From positions 2,181,001 through 2,245,000 of the forward strand of contig NZ_CP076668.1 of assembly GCF_018968705.1 (NCBI RefSeq): a stretch of DNA of 64,000 bases. Reading direction: 5' to 3'. A program made the translations under genes and the position numbers. Position 1 is the first letter of the stretch; every line of letters starts with the position of its first letter. The notes beneath the pieces are model-generated. The model was not told the origin of the DNA. It made no database searches and saw only the letters and a program-made list of their open reading frames with translations. Below are positions 9,129-18,996 of the stretch, in pieces. The stretch comes from Pseudomonas lijiangensis. Lineage in GTDB: Bacteria; Pseudomonadota; Gammaproteobacteria; Pseudomonadales; Pseudomonadaceae.

Positions 9129-10649
9129 TCACATCGCCCCTATCTCCGGCTTGCGGGTACTCGAACCGCCATAAATCGGTGGATGGGTGACGATATGAGT
9201 CAGGTCCACGGCCGAGGCCATCAGCTTTTGCAGATCCGGTCTGGGTCGGCAAAGACGTGGGTCGCCAGTGGTTGCGTCTTCAAGGGCCTGGGCGCAGGCC
9301 ATCAAGTCTGCATCCTTGCGAAAGCCGCCAATCACTTGCAGGCCGAACGGCATGCCTTTGTGATCCAGGCCGCAAGGGACCGAAACCGCCGGGTTGGTGG
9401 TCAGCGTGATGGTGTAGCACAGCGCCAGCCAGCGATAGTAATTGTCCAGCGGCACGCCATTGACTTCACGCAGGTACAACTCGGTCCACGGGAAGGGCGA
9501 AACCGGCGTGGTGGGGGCGAGGATCAGGTCGTAGCGCTCGAACTGTCGCTGAAAGCTGCGGAAGATACGGCTTTGTTCGCCATGGGCCTTGACGCAATCC
9601 TGCAATGACATGGCCGCGCCCATTTCATAGTTGGCGCGGGTGTTGGGGCCAAGTGCATCCGGGTCGCGATCATGGGCATCCTGAAGACCGGCCACGAAAG
9701 CTTCGGCTCGCAAGACGTCGAACGTGTGATGGGCGCTTTCCAGATTGAGGTCGATGGCTTCGCAGGATTTGAACAGAGGCTTGAGGGCGTCGATTTTTGC
9801 CCGGAATACGGCGCGTATATCGTTATCCACTGCACAACTGCCGAAGTCTTCGCTGTAGCCGACGCGCAATTGACTCAGGTCGATGGAGCGGGGCGCGAAC
9901 TCGTCGCTGTCGATGGCATAGCTCAGTGGGTCGGACTGGCCCAGGCCGGCAGAGGCGCGCAATTGCAGCAGCGTGTCAGCTACCGTTCGACCCATGGGGC
10001 CGACCACGGAAATGGGCGTCCAGCCCAGTTTCTTGCGCTCGCTGGGCACCAGCCCCGGTGAAGGTCGCAGGCCGACGATGCCGCACAACGCAGCGGGAAT
10101 ACGCAATGAACCGCCGGTATCGGAACCGCTGCACAGCGGCACCATGTCCACCGCCAGCGCAGCCGCCGAACCGCCCGATGAACCACCGGCATTCAGGTTC
10201 GGGTCGAAGGGGTTGCCGGTGGCGCCCCAGACCACATTGCGCGTGTTGGCACCTGCGCCCATTTCCGGGACGTTGGTCTTGCCGACCATGACCGCTCCGG
10301 CGCCGCGCAGGCGAGCCACGAACAGGTTGTCACGGCTGGGCACGTTGTCGCGAAACAGTTGTGAGCCATAAGTGGTCAGGACGTCGGCGGTTTCTTCCAG
10401 GTCCTTGATGCCGATGGGCAGGCCATGCAGCAACCCCAGCGGCTTGCCTTGCATCACCGCCTGCTCGGCCTCTTTGGACTCCTGGCGAGCGCGCTCGAAA
10501 CAGGTGGCGGAAAAGGCGTTGATCTTCGGGTTGAGGGTTTCGATGCGCTGGATACAGGCGTCCAGCAACTCGACAGGAGAAAGCTGTTTATTGCCGATCA
10601 GGGCGCGCAGTTCAGTGGCGGATTGGCTGAGCAGGTCGGAGTCAGGCAT
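9129..10649 (-). CDS. Amidase (amidase-signature family)
   Basis: Cytoplasmic hydrolase of 506 aa with the complete Ser-cisSer-Lys triad of the amidase-signature family: Lys82 in GIKDLEE, Ser157 in AGGSSGGS and Ser181 in GSDTGGSLR, with the same 75- and 24-residue spacing as GatA-type enzymes. ATG 10649 is chosen because AAGGA lies just upstream; a longer frame would run into a repeat. The substrate is not evident. It follows the peptide-importer/M20 operon on the same strand but is separated from it by a 160-bp repeat element, so it may be a separate unit. Amide or peptide-derived substrates are plausible. Confidence 0.88.
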   Translation of the reverse strand: MPDSDLLSQSATELRALIGNKQLSPVELLDACIQRIETLNPKINAFSATCFERARQESKEAEQAVMQGKPLGLLHGLPIGIKDLEETADVLTTYGSQLFRDNVPSRDNLFVARLRGAGAVMVGKTNVPEMGAGANTRNVVWGATGNPFDPNLNAGGSSGGSAAALAVDMVPLCSGSDTGGSLRIPAALCGIVGLRPSPGLVPSERKKLGWTPISVVGPMGRTVADTLLQLRASAGLGQSDPLSYAIDSDEFAPRSIDLSQLRVGYSEDFGSCAVDNDIRAVFRAKIDALKPLFKSCEAIDLNLESAHHTFDVLRAEAFVAGLQDAHDRDPDALGPNTRANYEMGAAMSLQDCVKAHGEQSRIFRSFQRQFERYDLILAPTTPVSPFPWTELYLREVNGVPLDNYYRWLALCYTITLTTNPAVSVPCGLDHKGMPFGLQVIGGFRKDADLMACAQALEDATTGDPRLCRPRPDLQKLMASAVDLTHIVTHPPIYGGSSTRKPEIGAM

Positions 10650-10701
10650 GGGGCAGTCCTTGGAATAAGCGGTGGGCTTTTTCGCGAATGAATTCGCTAC
10701 C

Positions 10702-10861
10702 GGGTAATGCCGAGCAGTTAAGGTCATAAATCATTTTGTGGGAGGCAGCTTGCTGGCGACTTTGGCGTACAGACGCAGAATATCTGTCGGTTTTCAGGCC
10801 TGTTCGCCAGCAAGCTGCCTCCCACAGGATTTGTTTTTGCCTTAACTGATCGGTATTACCC
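10702..10861. repeat. Nested inverted-repeat element, copy A
   Basis: About 160 bp filling the amidase/M20 gap. The outer ends are GGGTAATGCCGAGCAGTTAAGG and a near-complement ending CCTTAACTGATCGGTATTACCC. The inner arms are GGGAGGCAGCTTGCTGGCGA and the exact complement. The centre contains CGCAGAATATCTG. Three other good copies and one diverged copy occur in the window. A half REP (TTCGCGAATGAATTCGCTA) abuts its left end at 10681-10699. Confidence 0.85.
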
Positions 10862-12028
10862 TTACCGGTTGAGAGCGGATGACTCATTCAGCGCCAGAAT
10901 GGTGGCGACCAGTGCCTGGCCCCTTGGAACCAGCGTATCCAGTTCCAGGTATTCGCGGTCGGTATGCACCTTGCCGCCCACCGGGCCCAGGCCGCACAGG
11001 GTCGGGATGCCCAGGCTGGCAGTGAACCCTGAGTCGGCGCAGCCGCCGGTGAATTCGCCTTCTACGATGAAGCCCAGTTCAGTCGCCTGTTGCTGATAGA
11101 GACGCAGCAGCTCGGCACTGTGTCTGGCTTCCATGGGCAGGAAGGTGGTGGCTTCCAGCAGACGCGCTGACGTGCCGGGCAGTTCCTCTTCGGCGACGAT
11201 GGCCTCAATGGCCTTGAGAATTTCATCCCACTGCCTGAGTTCCACAAAGCGTACATCGAGCTTTGCCGTGGCAGTGGGGGCGACGGTATTGCTGGAGGTG
11301 CCGCCGGACATCAAGCCCACATTGGTGGTGATGCCTGCCGCATAGTCGGTCAAGGCATGCAGTTTGATGATTTTGTGCGCCAGTGCCTCAATGGCGCTGG
11401 CACCGTCGGCATGGTTGACGCCCGAATGGGCGGCGCGTCCGCTGACTTCGATGATCAGCGTGGCGCCACCTTTGCGTGCGCTGACCACGTTGCCGCTGGC
11501 GCGTCCCGGCTCAGGGTTGAGCACGGCCTGTGCTGCACGGGCATAGCGTTCTATATGAGCACGGGCGCTGCCCGAGCCGATCTCTTCATCGCCGGTATAG
11601 AGGATCTGTACCGGAAACGGCAGGGGTGGCAGGCGTTTCAGGGCCTTGAGCGCAAAGCAGTTCAGCACCAGCCCGCCTTTCATGTCTGCAACGCCCGGGC
11701 CGTAGGCCAGTTTGTCATCGCGGGAATAGCCGCGAGTGGCGGTGGTGCCTTTGGGGAACACCGTATCGCGATGCCCCAGCAGCAGGACTGGCTTGCCCGG
11801 ACCACCGGGCAGTTCCGCCAGCAGCACATCGCCAAAGTTTTCGACGGCGATGCGTTCGACAGGGATGCTGTCGGCCTGCAGTTCGGCGGCGAGCAGTTCA
11901 CCTACCGCATCGACGCCTGCCTTGTCGTAGCTGTTGGAGTCGGTATCCACCAACCGTTGCAGCAGCGACTCCATGGCATCGTATTGCCCGGCCAGCCATT
12001 GGCGGGTCTGCTTTTGCAGTTCGTTCAC
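10862..12028 (-). CDS. M20 family metallopeptidase (carboxypeptidase G2-like)
   Basis: Zinc-dependent exopeptidase/amidohydrolase of 388 aa. Metal ligands and the catalytic acid are visible in LLGHRDTVF (His), VADMKGG (Asp) and GDEEIGS (Glu pair), with a dimerisation insert (GRAAHSGV). The family removes C-terminal residues from peptides or N-acyl amino acids; CPG2 relatives cleave glutamate from folate. It starts with GTG 12028, overlapping the stop of the preceding M20 gene (GTGA), so the two are translationally coupled. It is the last gene of the peptide-importer operon. No signal peptide, so it acts in the cytoplasm on imported substrate. Confidence 0.88.
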   Translation of the reverse strand: MNELQKQTRQWLAGQYDAMESLLQRLVDTDSNSYDKAGVDAVGELLAAELQADSIPVERIAVENFGDVLLAELPGGPGKPVLLLGHRDTVFPKGTTATRGYSRDDKLAYGPGVADMKGGLVLNCFALKALKRLPPLPFPVQILYTGDEEIGSGSARAHIERYARAAQAVLNPEPGRASGNVVSARKGGATLIIEVSGRAAHSGVNHADGASAIEALAHKIIKLHALTDYAAGITTNVGLMSGGTSSNTVAPTATAKLDVRFVELRQWDEILKAIEAIVAEEELPGTSARLLEATTFLPMEARHSAELLRLYQQQATELGFIVEGEFTGGCADSGFTASLGIPTLCGLGPVGGKVHTDREYLELDTLVPRGQALVATILALNESSALNR

Positions 12029-13452
12029 AAAGCGTTCTCCATGGCCTGGTGTTCACGGGTCAGGCGTGCAGCATCATTGCCCAGGTCCCAGAACAGACCG
12101 GTCATGATTTGCAGGCTTTCCTTGACCACCGGTGCCAGCAGGTGTTCGTTGGGGGCATGCTGGGAGCACGCCGGGTACGAATGTGGCACCCAGACCGTGG
12201 GCAGGCCAAGCACTTCTGCAAAGACGTCATTGGGCAGCGAGCCGCCGAGGTTGGGCAGCAGGGCGGGTTTCTTGCCGGTGGTGGTGATCAGCGAACCCAG
12301 CGCCCATTCCACCCACGGGCTGTCAGGCGACAGGCGAGTAGCGTTCATGACGTCGATCCGGCCTTGTTTGACCTCGACATTGCTGAAGCCATGGGCATCC
12401 AGGTGAGCACGTACTGCCGGAATGAACGTGGTGTAGTCGCTGTCCACCACAAAGCGCATATGGCAATGGGCAAAGGCCTTGCCGGGGATCGCGTGAACCG
12501 GAGCGTCCGGGTTGCCGGTCTTGAACGCCAGAACATCCAGGGTATTCCAGCCGAACACCTTTTCGCTCAGGGTCAGGCCAGGTTCGCCCCAGTGCGGGTC
12601 GATATCCGGGTCGCCGGGGCCGCCGCCGACTTCGATGTCGCTCAGTGCTTCGCGTACTTTTTCAGTAATGGCCTTGGGCATGAGGCCTGCCACTTTCACA
12701 CGGCCTTTTTCATCCACCATGCTGGCGATGGCATTGGCCAGGATGATGCCGGGGTTGGCCAGCAGCCCGCCCCAGTTGCCGGAGTGATGCGCGCCTTCAC
12801 GCAGGTCCACGTTCAGCTCGAAATTGAAGACGCCCCGTGAGCCGAGAAACAGCGTCGGGCGTGAGGCCGCCAGGCGAGGACCGTCGGACGCAATGAAGAT
12901 ATCGGCCGCCAGCGCTTCGCTGTGCTCTTCGCAAAAGGCGCGCAGGCCGGGGGAGCCGTCTTCTTCGCCCATTTCCAGCAGCAGCTTCACGTTGAATCCC
13001 AGCTTGCCGTCGCGAGCCTTGAGGGTCTGCTCCAGTGCGGTCAGGTTGATCAGGTGCTGGCCCTTGTTATCGGCCGTGCCGCGACCGTACCAGCGCTCGC
13101 CACGCTCGACGACATTCCAGGGCGACAGGCCTTCGTACCATTGCGCGTCGTAGCCGCGCACGACATCGCCGTGGCCATAGCTGAGCAGGGTTGGCAGTTG
13201 CGGGTCTTCGATACGGGTGGCGATCATCAGCGGGCCGCGTTCGGCCACCGGGTTTTCATGGATCTGCACGCTGAAACCCAGGCGCTCCACATGGGGCGTG
13301 ATGAATTCTTTCAGGTAGCGATACAGCTCCGGCAGGCTGGCGGCTTCCTGGCTTTGGGTCGGGTAGGCAACGCTGCTTTGCAGCAGGGCGAAGAAAGCGC
13401 CGTTGTCGAATTGTTCGCAGACGTTTTCGATAGCATTCGAGCGACTACTCAT
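12025..13452 (-). CDS. M20 family metallopeptidase (dipeptidase-like, ArgE/DapE/ACY1 group)
   Basis: Cytoplasmic zinc peptidase of 475 aa, longer than its downstream partner and of a different M20 branch. Active-site landmarks are SYGHGDVV (His), RGTADNKGQ (Asp bridging two zincs) and EMGEEDGS (catalytic Glu). Its start overlaps the ATPase gene stop (ATGA) and its stop overlaps the next M20 start, giving tight coupling within the operon. Together the two enzymes would degrade whatever the Dpp-type importer brings in; two different M20 branches suggest either sequential cleavage or a special acyl/peptidyl substrate. Confidence 0.88.
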   Translation of the reverse strand: MSSRSNAIENVCEQFDNGAFFALLQSSVAYPTQSQEAASLPELYRYLKEFITPHVERLGFSVQIHENPVAERGPLMIATRIEDPQLPTLLSYGHGDVVRGYDAQWYEGLSPWNVVERGERWYGRGTADNKGQHLINLTALEQTLKARDGKLGFNVKLLLEMGEEDGSPGLRAFCEEHSEALAADIFIASDGPRLAASRPTLFLGSRGVFNFELNVDLREGAHHSGNWGGLLANPGIILANAIASMVDEKGRVKVAGLMPKAITEKVREALSDIEVGGGPGDPDIDPHWGEPGLTLSEKVFGWNTLDVLAFKTGNPDAPVHAIPGKAFAHCHMRFVVDSDYTTFIPAVRAHLDAHGFSNVEVKQGRIDVMNATRLSPDSPWVEWALGSLITTTGKKPALLPNLGGSLPNDVFAEVLGLPTVWVPHSYPACSQHAPNEHLLAPVVKESLQIMTGLFWDLGNDAARLTREHQAMENAL

Positions 13453-14435
13453 GAGGCAACGAGCTCCAGTTTTTGAGGGGTGTCGCGAAGATGGCAGCGT
13501 ACGGTTCCGCCCTTGACGGAAGCATTGGCCGGGTAGTGTTGCTTGCAGTTGGCTTCGCAGTTGGGGCAGCGCGGATGAAATGTGCAGCCGGTCGGGGGCG
13601 ACATCGGGTTGGGAAAGTTGCCGTGCAGGCCCAGATCGGGAATGCCCAGATGCGGGTCTGGGGTCAGCACCGAGTCCAGCAGTGCCTGGGTATAAGGATG
13701 CCCCGGCTCTGAAAACAGCGATTCACGGCTGCGTTCTTCGACGATACGGCCCAGATACATCACGGCAACCCGGTCGGCCAGATGTTCGATCACCGCCAGG
13801 TTGTGGCTGATCAGCAGGTAAGTGAGGCCGAACTCGTGCTTGAGGTCCTGCAGCAGATTGAGAATCTGTGCCTGCACCGAAACGTCCAGTGCAGAAGTAG
13901 GCTCATCACAGATCAGTACATCCGGACGCATGATCAGCGCCCGGGCGATGGCGACACGCTGCCGCTGGCCTCCGGACAACTGACTGGGGTAGCTGTCGAT
14001 CACGCGCTTTGGCAAGCCGACCACATCCAGCATGTCTTCGGTACGCTTGCGGCGTTCGGCCGTGGTGCCGATGTCATGCACGATCATCGGCAGGGTAACG
14101 ATTTCGCGCAGGGTCTTGCGTGGGTTCAGGGAGGAGTAGGGGTCCTGGAAGATCGGCTGGATGCGGCGCGCCATTTCCTTGCGGTCGGTGGCGGCCAGGT
14201 GTTTGCCGTTGACCAGCACGTCGCCGCTGCTGGGCGGCAGCAGTCCCAAGAGCATTTTTGCCAGCGTGCTCTTGCCACAGCCGGATTCACCCACCAGTCC
14301 CAGGGTTTCGCCGCGCATCAGGCGCAGGGACACGCCATCCACGGCTTTCAGGGTGGCGGTCGGTTTGAAGAAGCCGCGATTGATCTTGAATTCCCGACGG
14401 ATATCACAGAGTTCCAGAGCGATATCTTTTTTCAT
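13449..14435 (-). CDS. Peptide ABC transporter ATP-binding protein (DppF/OppF-like)
   Basis: Cytoplasmic ATPase of 328 aa with Walker [10 protein letters not shown], signature LSGGQRQR, Walker B ICDEPTSALD and the C-terminal oligopeptide/dipeptide extension containing CTFHPRCPNC with further cysteines, typical of DppF/OppF subunits. It overlaps both neighbours by 4 bp. It pairs with the DppD-like ATPase upstream to energise the two permeases. Substrate is inferred from the linked M20 peptidases as a peptide or acylated amino acid. Confidence 0.9.
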   Translation of the reverse strand: MKKDIALELCDIRREFKINRGFFKPTATLKAVDGVSLRLMRGETLGLVGESGCGKSTLAKMLLGLLPPSSGDVLVNGKHLAATDRKEMARRIQPIFQDPYSSLNPRKTLREIVTLPMIVHDIGTTAERRKRTEDMLDVVGLPKRVIDSYPSQLSGGQRQRVAIARALIMRPDVLICDEPTSALDVSVQAQILNLLQDLKHEFGLTYLLISHNLAVIEHLADRVAVMYLGRIVEERSRESLFSEPGHPYTQALLDSVLTPDPHLGIPDLGLHGNFPNPMSPPTGCTFHPRCPNCEANCKQHYPANASVKGGTVRCHLRDTPQKLELVAS

Positions 14436-15433
14436 GACAGTGCTCCTTCCCGGTGGAAGACGGGGTTGGTCCCAGGTGTGGCAAACAGGCAGCGGGCCAT
14501 GTGCTCGTCGCTCTCCACCGCCGGTACGTGACTGGCGCAGGCTTCAACCGCCTGCGAGCAACGGTTGCGGAACGCGCAGCCCTGTTGTTCGCCCACCAGG
14601 CTCGGCACCAGACCGGGAATCGACCCCAGCGGCTGACCCGGTTGTGTGCGTCCCGGAATCGGGATACTGGCCAGCAGGCCGCGGGTATAAGGGTGCTGCG
14701 GGTTCTCGAACAACTGCACGGCGGGGGCCGTCTCGACGATTTGCCCGGCGTACATCACGGCCACCCGGTCCGCGATACGTGCAACCAGCCCCAGGTCGTG
14801 GGTGATGAAGATCACGGCCATGCCGAATTCTTTCTGGATGTCGCGAATCAGCCGCAGGATCTGCGCCTGAATGGTCACGTCCAGTGCCGTGGTGGGTTCA
14901 TCGGCGATGATCACATCGGGCTCGCACATCAAGGCCATGGCGATGATGACCCGCTGGCGCAGACCGCCCGACAATTGATGCGGGTACTGGCGCAGGCGTT
15001 CGCCCGCATTGCTGATGCCGACTTTTTCCAGCATCTGCGCTGCACGCTGCATGGCGTCCTTGCGTGACACCTTGCGGTGGCGCAGCAGCACTTCGCACAA
15101 CTGATCGCCAATGCTGTAGGCCGGGTTCAGGGACGTCATGGGTTCCTGAAAGATCATGGCCAGCCGGTTGCCCCGCAGGTCGCACATCTGGCGTTCGCTC
15201 TGGGTCAGCATATCGATGCCGTCCAGGCTGAGCTGCGTTGCCGTACGTTTTGCCTTGCGCGGCAGCAGGTCCATGAGCGCCAGGGACGTGAGGGACTTGC
15301 CGCATCCCGACTCGCCGACGATGCACAGCATTTCGCCGCGCTCGACATGGAAATCCAGGCCGCGAACGGCATGCAGGGTTTCCTGACCCAAAGGGATATC
15401 GACGCGCAGGTTTTCAACATGCAAAAGAGCCAT
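14432..15433 (-). CDS. Peptide ABC transporter ATP-binding protein (DppD/OppD-like)
   Basis: Cytoplasmic ATPase of 333 aa with Walker A GESGCGKS, signature LSGGLRQR, Walker [12 protein letters not shown] and a C-terminal oligopeptide extension ([14 protein letters not shown]). ATG 15433 ([11 protein letters not shown]) is preferred to codons further upstream because AGAGGAT precedes it. Its end overlaps the DppF-like gene by 4 bp. It lies 16 bp after the DppC-like permease gene. Confidence 0.9.
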   Translation of the reverse strand: MALLHVENLRVDIPLGQETLHAVRGLDFHVERGEMLCIVGESGCGKSLTSLALMDLLPRKAKRTATQLSLDGIDMLTQSERQMCDLRGNRLAMIFQEPMTSLNPAYSIGDQLCEVLLRHRKVSRKDAMQRAAQMLEKVGISNAGERLRQYPHQLSGGLRQRVIIAMALMCEPDVIIADEPTTALDVTIQAQILRLIRDIQKEFGMAVIFITHDLGLVARIADRVAVMYAGQIVETAPAVQLFENPQHPYTRGLLASIPIPGRTQPGQPLGSIPGLVPSLVGEQQGCAFRNRCSQAVEACASHVPAVESDEHMARCLFATPGTNPVFHREGALS

Positions 15434-15449
15434 GTCCGGATATCCTCTG

Positions 15450-16358
15450 TCAGTTGCGCCCATCGGGCAGGATCAAGTCACGCAGGCCGTCACCGACCAG
15501 GTTGATACCCAGCACCAGCACCATCAGTGCGACGCCGGGGATGGCAATGACCCATGGGGAAAAGAACATGTAGGGTTTACCTTCGGCGATCATCAGGCCC
15601 CAGGACGGAATCGGCGGTTGCACGCCAACGCCCAGGAACGACAGCGCAGATTCCAGAAGGATGGCGTGGGCCATCTCCAGAGTGGCGACCACGATCAGCG
15701 CGCCCACCAGGTTCGGCAGGATTTCACTGGCCAGAATGCGGAAGGTCGAGCAGCCCAGAGCCTGGGCCGAGGCGACATATTCGGCGTCGCGAATCTGTTG
15801 CACGGCGGCACGTACCACCACGGCAAAACGGTCCCAGAGCAGGCAGCCGAGCAGGATGATCACCACCTTCAGCGAGCCGCCCATCAGCGAGGCCGAGGCC
15901 AGGGCGACCATGACCACGGGCATAGCCAGTCGCGTGGTGATCAGGTAGCTGATCACGGCATCGACCTTGCCGCCGAAGTAACCGGCCAGCAGGCCCATGA
16001 CCGTGCCGATCAGGCCGGAAATCAGCGCTGCCGAGAAGCCGATGAACAGCGAAATCCGCGCCCCATAGAGCAGACGCGAGAGGTAATCGCGGCCCAGCTT
16101 GTCGGTGCCCAGAATGTAGTCCCATGAACCATTGGCCATCCATACCGGTGGCTTCATGCGCAGCATGACGTCCTGGGCGTAAGGGTCGTAAGGTGCAAGC
16201 CAGGGCGCGAACAGCGCACCGAACAGAATGATTGCCAGCAGCAACATGCCAATCGCAAAGCCGCGATGACGCAGGCTGTTGCGCAGGCTACGCAGGATGC
16301 TTTTTGCCGGTGGCTGGTAGTCGTTGATGACCAGAGCGGATGAAGTCGTCGTGCTCAT
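15450..16358 (-). CDS. Peptide ABC transporter permease (DppC-like)
   Basis: Inner-membrane permease of 302 aa with the N-terminal OppC_N segment and the BPD_transp_1 core. It has about six membrane helices and an EAA-like loop (ASAQALGCSTFRILASEILP). It follows the DppB-like permease by 8 bp and precedes the DppD-like ATPase, the standard Dpp gene order. Confidence 0.9.
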   Translation of the reverse strand: MSTTTSSALVINDYQPPAKSILRSLRNSLRHRGFAIGMLLLAIILFGALFAPWLAPYDPYAQDVMLRMKPPVWMANGSWDYILGTDKLGRDYLSRLLYGARISLFIGFSAALISGLIGTVMGLLAGYFGGKVDAVISYLITTRLAMPVVMVALASASLMGGSLKVVIILLGCLLWDRFAVVVRAAVQQIRDAEYVASAQALGCSTFRILASEILPNLVGALIVVATLEMAHAILLESALSFLGVGVQPPIPSWGLMIAEGKPYMFFSPWVIAIPGVALMVLVLGINLVGDGLRDLILPDGRN

Positions 16359-16366
16359 GGGGCCTC

Positions 16367-17284
16367 CTATTTCACGCGAATGCGCGGATCGAGCAGTGCG
16401 TTGAGCACGTCGGCCAGCAGGGTGAGAACGATGTAGATCACGGCAATCAGCAGCACCACGGCCTGAACCACCGGGAAGTCGTCACGGGCGATGGCATCCC
16501 AGGCCAGTTGACCGATGCCTTGCAACGAGAACACTGTTTCGATGACCACCGAGCCACCGAGCATGAAGCCGAACTCCACGGCAGCCAGGGCGACCACCGG
16601 GATCAGGGCATTGCGCAGCGCATGCTTGAACAGCACGGTGGAAGGCCGCAGCCCTTTGGCGCGGGCCGTGCGGATGTAATCGGAGTTGAGGACATCGAGC
16701 ATGCCGGCACGGGTCAGGCGCATGATCGCCGGCGTGGCGTAGTAACCCAGGGCAATGGCGGGCATCACGAAGTGCGCCCAGGTGGCATTGCCCGAAACCG
16801 GCAGCCATTTCAGCGTGACCGAGAACACCACGATCAGCATCAGGGCAAACCAGAAGCTGGGCATCGCCTGACCGAGAACGGCGATGCTCAAGGCCAGGCG
16901 ATCGATCCAGGTGTCGCGCTTGACCGCTGCCAGCACGCCCAGGGGAATGGCGATCAACAGGGCGATGCCCAGAGCCATGGCGCCCAGGCCCAATGTGATG
17001 GAAAGGCGCGAGGCAATCAGGTTGTAGACCGATTCCTGGAAGAAGAACGAATCACCCAGGTCCAGGCGCAGCAGGTCGCCCAGCCAGTTGAAGTATTGCG
17101 TGACCAGCGGCTTGTCGAGGCCGTACTGCACGCGGATCTGCTCGATCTGTTCGCTGGTGGCTTCCGGTCCGCCAATGGCGGTGGCCAGGTCACCGGAAAG
17201 GTGCAGGAGAGAGAAACTGATGATCGACACGGTAATCGCCACGCACAGGGCGATACCAAGACGACGCAAAAGGAATCCATACAT
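16367..17284 (-). CDS. Peptide ABC transporter permease (DppB-like)
   Basis: Inner-membrane permease of 305 aa of the DppB/OppB type, with a first helix at residues about 5-30, a periplasmic N-terminal segment (GGPEATSEQIEQIRVQYGLD) and six helices in total. ATG 17284 (MYGFLLRRLG) is preferred, with AAGG upstream; an in-frame ATG at 17305 would add seven polar residues. It is the first membrane gene after the solute-binding protein gene, 78 bp away. Confidence 0.9.
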   Translation of the reverse strand: MYGFLLRRLGIALCVAITVSIISFSLLHLSGDLATAIGGPEATSEQIEQIRVQYGLDKPLVTQYFNWLGDLLRLDLGDSFFFQESVYNLIASRLSITLGLGAMALGIALLIAIPLGVLAAVKRDTWIDRLALSIAVLGQAMPSFWFALMLIVVFSVTLKWLPVSGNATWAHFVMPAIALGYYATPAIMRLTRAGMLDVLNSDYIRTARAKGLRPSTVLFKHALRNALIPVVALAAVEFGFMLGGSVVIETVFSLQGIGQLAWDAIARDDFPVVQAVVLLIAVIYIVLTLLADVLNALLDPRIRVK

Positions 17285-17362
17285 GGCAAGTGACCTTGTA
17301 TCCATGGGATGAACGCAAGTGCGGCAGTCGTGCCGCACTCACCGGTTTGCTTCAGGTGGCGC

Positions 17363-18883
17363 TTACTTCCAGCTCGACAGGACGAAGCGGGGCAGTTCGT
17401 CCGGGTACGGCTTGAAGTTCAGGTCCGAGACGTACGCGTAGTTCATCGAGTAGTTGAACAGCGGTGCCCAGTAGGCCTGTTCGCTGATGCGCTGCAAGGC
17501 CAGGCGGTAGTTGTCCTTGCGCACCTGTGGGTCCAGTGCGTTGTCTGCGGTTTGCAGCCAGCTCTGGACTTGCGGGTCCTTGATGTTGTCGTCCGGGTTG
17601 CCTTTGAACCAGGTACCGGCCGAGGCGGAAGTGTCGAGGATCGAGAACGAGCCCCAGGCCTGGAACGACATCGGCACCTTGCCGCCGCGCTGCTGGTCAC
17701 GCAGTGCCGCGTATTTCAGGTAGCGAAGCTTGGCGTTGATCCCTACGGCGCGCAGGTTGCCGATAATCGCTTCTACATAGTCACGGTCGCGGTAGGCGAA
17801 GATTTCAGTCTCGAAACCATTGGGGTAGCCCGCTTCGGCAAGCAGTGCCTTGGCCTTGGCCGGGTCATAGTTATAGACAGTCGCAGCCGTGGTGTCGCAA
17901 CCGAACTGGCCAGGGTAGCAGGCCACTTGCAGCGGTTTGCTTTCGCCGCCCACCAGTTGTGAAGCCAGGCCTTCACGGTTGATGGCGTGGTTGATTGCCT
18001 GACGCACCTTGAGGTGTTTCATGGGCGAGTCGGCACTGGAGGTGCCACGGGCATCGAGGATCAGAAAGCCGATACGCATGGTCCCGCCGCTGGTCACCAC
18101 CAGGCTTTGCATGCCCTTGAGGCTTTGCGCCTGATCGGGTGCCACGCGCCAGACCCAGTCAACGCCACCGGTCATCAGCTCGGCAAGGCGTGTTTCGGAG
18201 TCGGCAATCACCTTGAACTGGATATGACCGATCTTCGGCTGGCCTTGCGGGCTGCCCTGGAAGTAGTCCGGGTTCTTGTCCATGTTCACGCCGACACCGC
18301 TGGAGATGGACGCAACCTTATAAGGACCGGTGCCCACCGGCTTGCGGCTGAATTCAGCCAGGCCGACTTTCTCGAAATAGTTTTTCGGGAACATCGGTAC
18401 GGCGTTGGACAGGTATTCGAGCGCGGCCGGGAAAGGCTTTTTCAGGTGCAGGCGGACGCTGTAATCCCCCAGCTTTTCTGCGCTCTTGATCCAGTCGACG
18501 TTCTGTATGGTGACGACCTTGGAGTCCGGCGACACCACGTAGTTGAGGGTGAACACCACATCGTCGGCCGTGAAGGCATCGCCGTTGTGGAATTTCACGC
18601 CCTGGCGCAATTCGAAATCGATGGTGCTGTCGTCGACCTGTTTCCAGCTGGTGGCCAGCATGGGTTCCAGTTGGCCGCTGTCGGGGTTGCGATAGACCAG
18701 GTTGTCCCAGATGAGGCGACCGAGGATGACACCCTCGCGCAAGTCGTTGTGATAGGGGCTGATGTTTTCAGGTTCACTGTCGGATGCGTAAACCAGCGTG
18801 TCATCGGCTTTGCCTGCGAAGGCGGTAAAGCTGCTGAACAAGCCCAGCAGCGCAATGCTGCGAGCGAAACCCTTGATGCCCAT
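17363..18883 (-). CDS. Peptide ABC transporter substrate-binding protein (SBP_bac_5)
   Basis: Periplasmic binding protein of 506 aa (DppA/OppA family) with a signal peptide of about 24 residues ending at TAFA-GKADD. Family features are the DDSTIDFELRQGVKFHNGDA region and FTADDVVFTLN. It heads the operon binding protein, two permeases, two ATPases, two M20 peptidases. ATG 18883 begins the signal peptide; codons upstream would add non-signal sequence. A divergent LysR gene (19071) shares the upstream region, so activation by that regulator is likely. Confidence 0.9.
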   Translation of the reverse strand: MGIKGFARSIALLGLFSSFTAFAGKADDTLVYASDSEPENISPYHNDLREGVILGRLIWDNLVYRNPDSGQLEPMLATSWKQVDDSTIDFELRQGVKFHNGDAFTADDVVFTLNYVVSPDSKVVTIQNVDWIKSAEKLGDYSVRLHLKKPFPAALEYLSNAVPMFPKNYFEKVGLAEFSRKPVGTGPYKVASISSGVGVNMDKNPDYFQGSPQGQPKIGHIQFKVIADSETRLAELMTGGVDWVWRVAPDQAQSLKGMQSLVVTSGGTMRIGFLILDARGTSSADSPMKHLKVRQAINHAINREGLASQLVGGESKPLQVACYPGQFGCDTTAATVYNYDPAKAKALLAEAGYPNGFETEIFAYRDRDYVEAIIGNLRAVGINAKLRYLKYAALRDQQRGGKVPMSFQAWGSFSILDTSASAGTWFKGNPDDNIKDPQVQSWLQTADNALDPQVRKDNYRLALQRISEQAYWAPLFNYSMNYAYVSDLNFKPYPDELPRFVLSSWK

Positions 18884-18996
18884 GCCGTCGTCTCCAAAAG
18901 GCGAAGTGGTTGTATCAAAGGGCAGTGGATCGCAAATGCGAAAGGAGAAAGGGGTGTAAGCAGGCAATGGTTTTATTAGGCCTCGACATGACTCTA

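Noticed and set aside
10702..10861. Possible CRISPR unit because similar repeats recur
   Set aside because: Copies are kilobases apart, palindromic and not separated by spacers of even length; no cas genes.
13449..18883. Nickel or glutathione importer as an alternative for the Dpp-type operon
   Set aside because: No histidine-rich or metal-specific features, and the operon carries two M20 peptidases, which favours peptide-like substrates.
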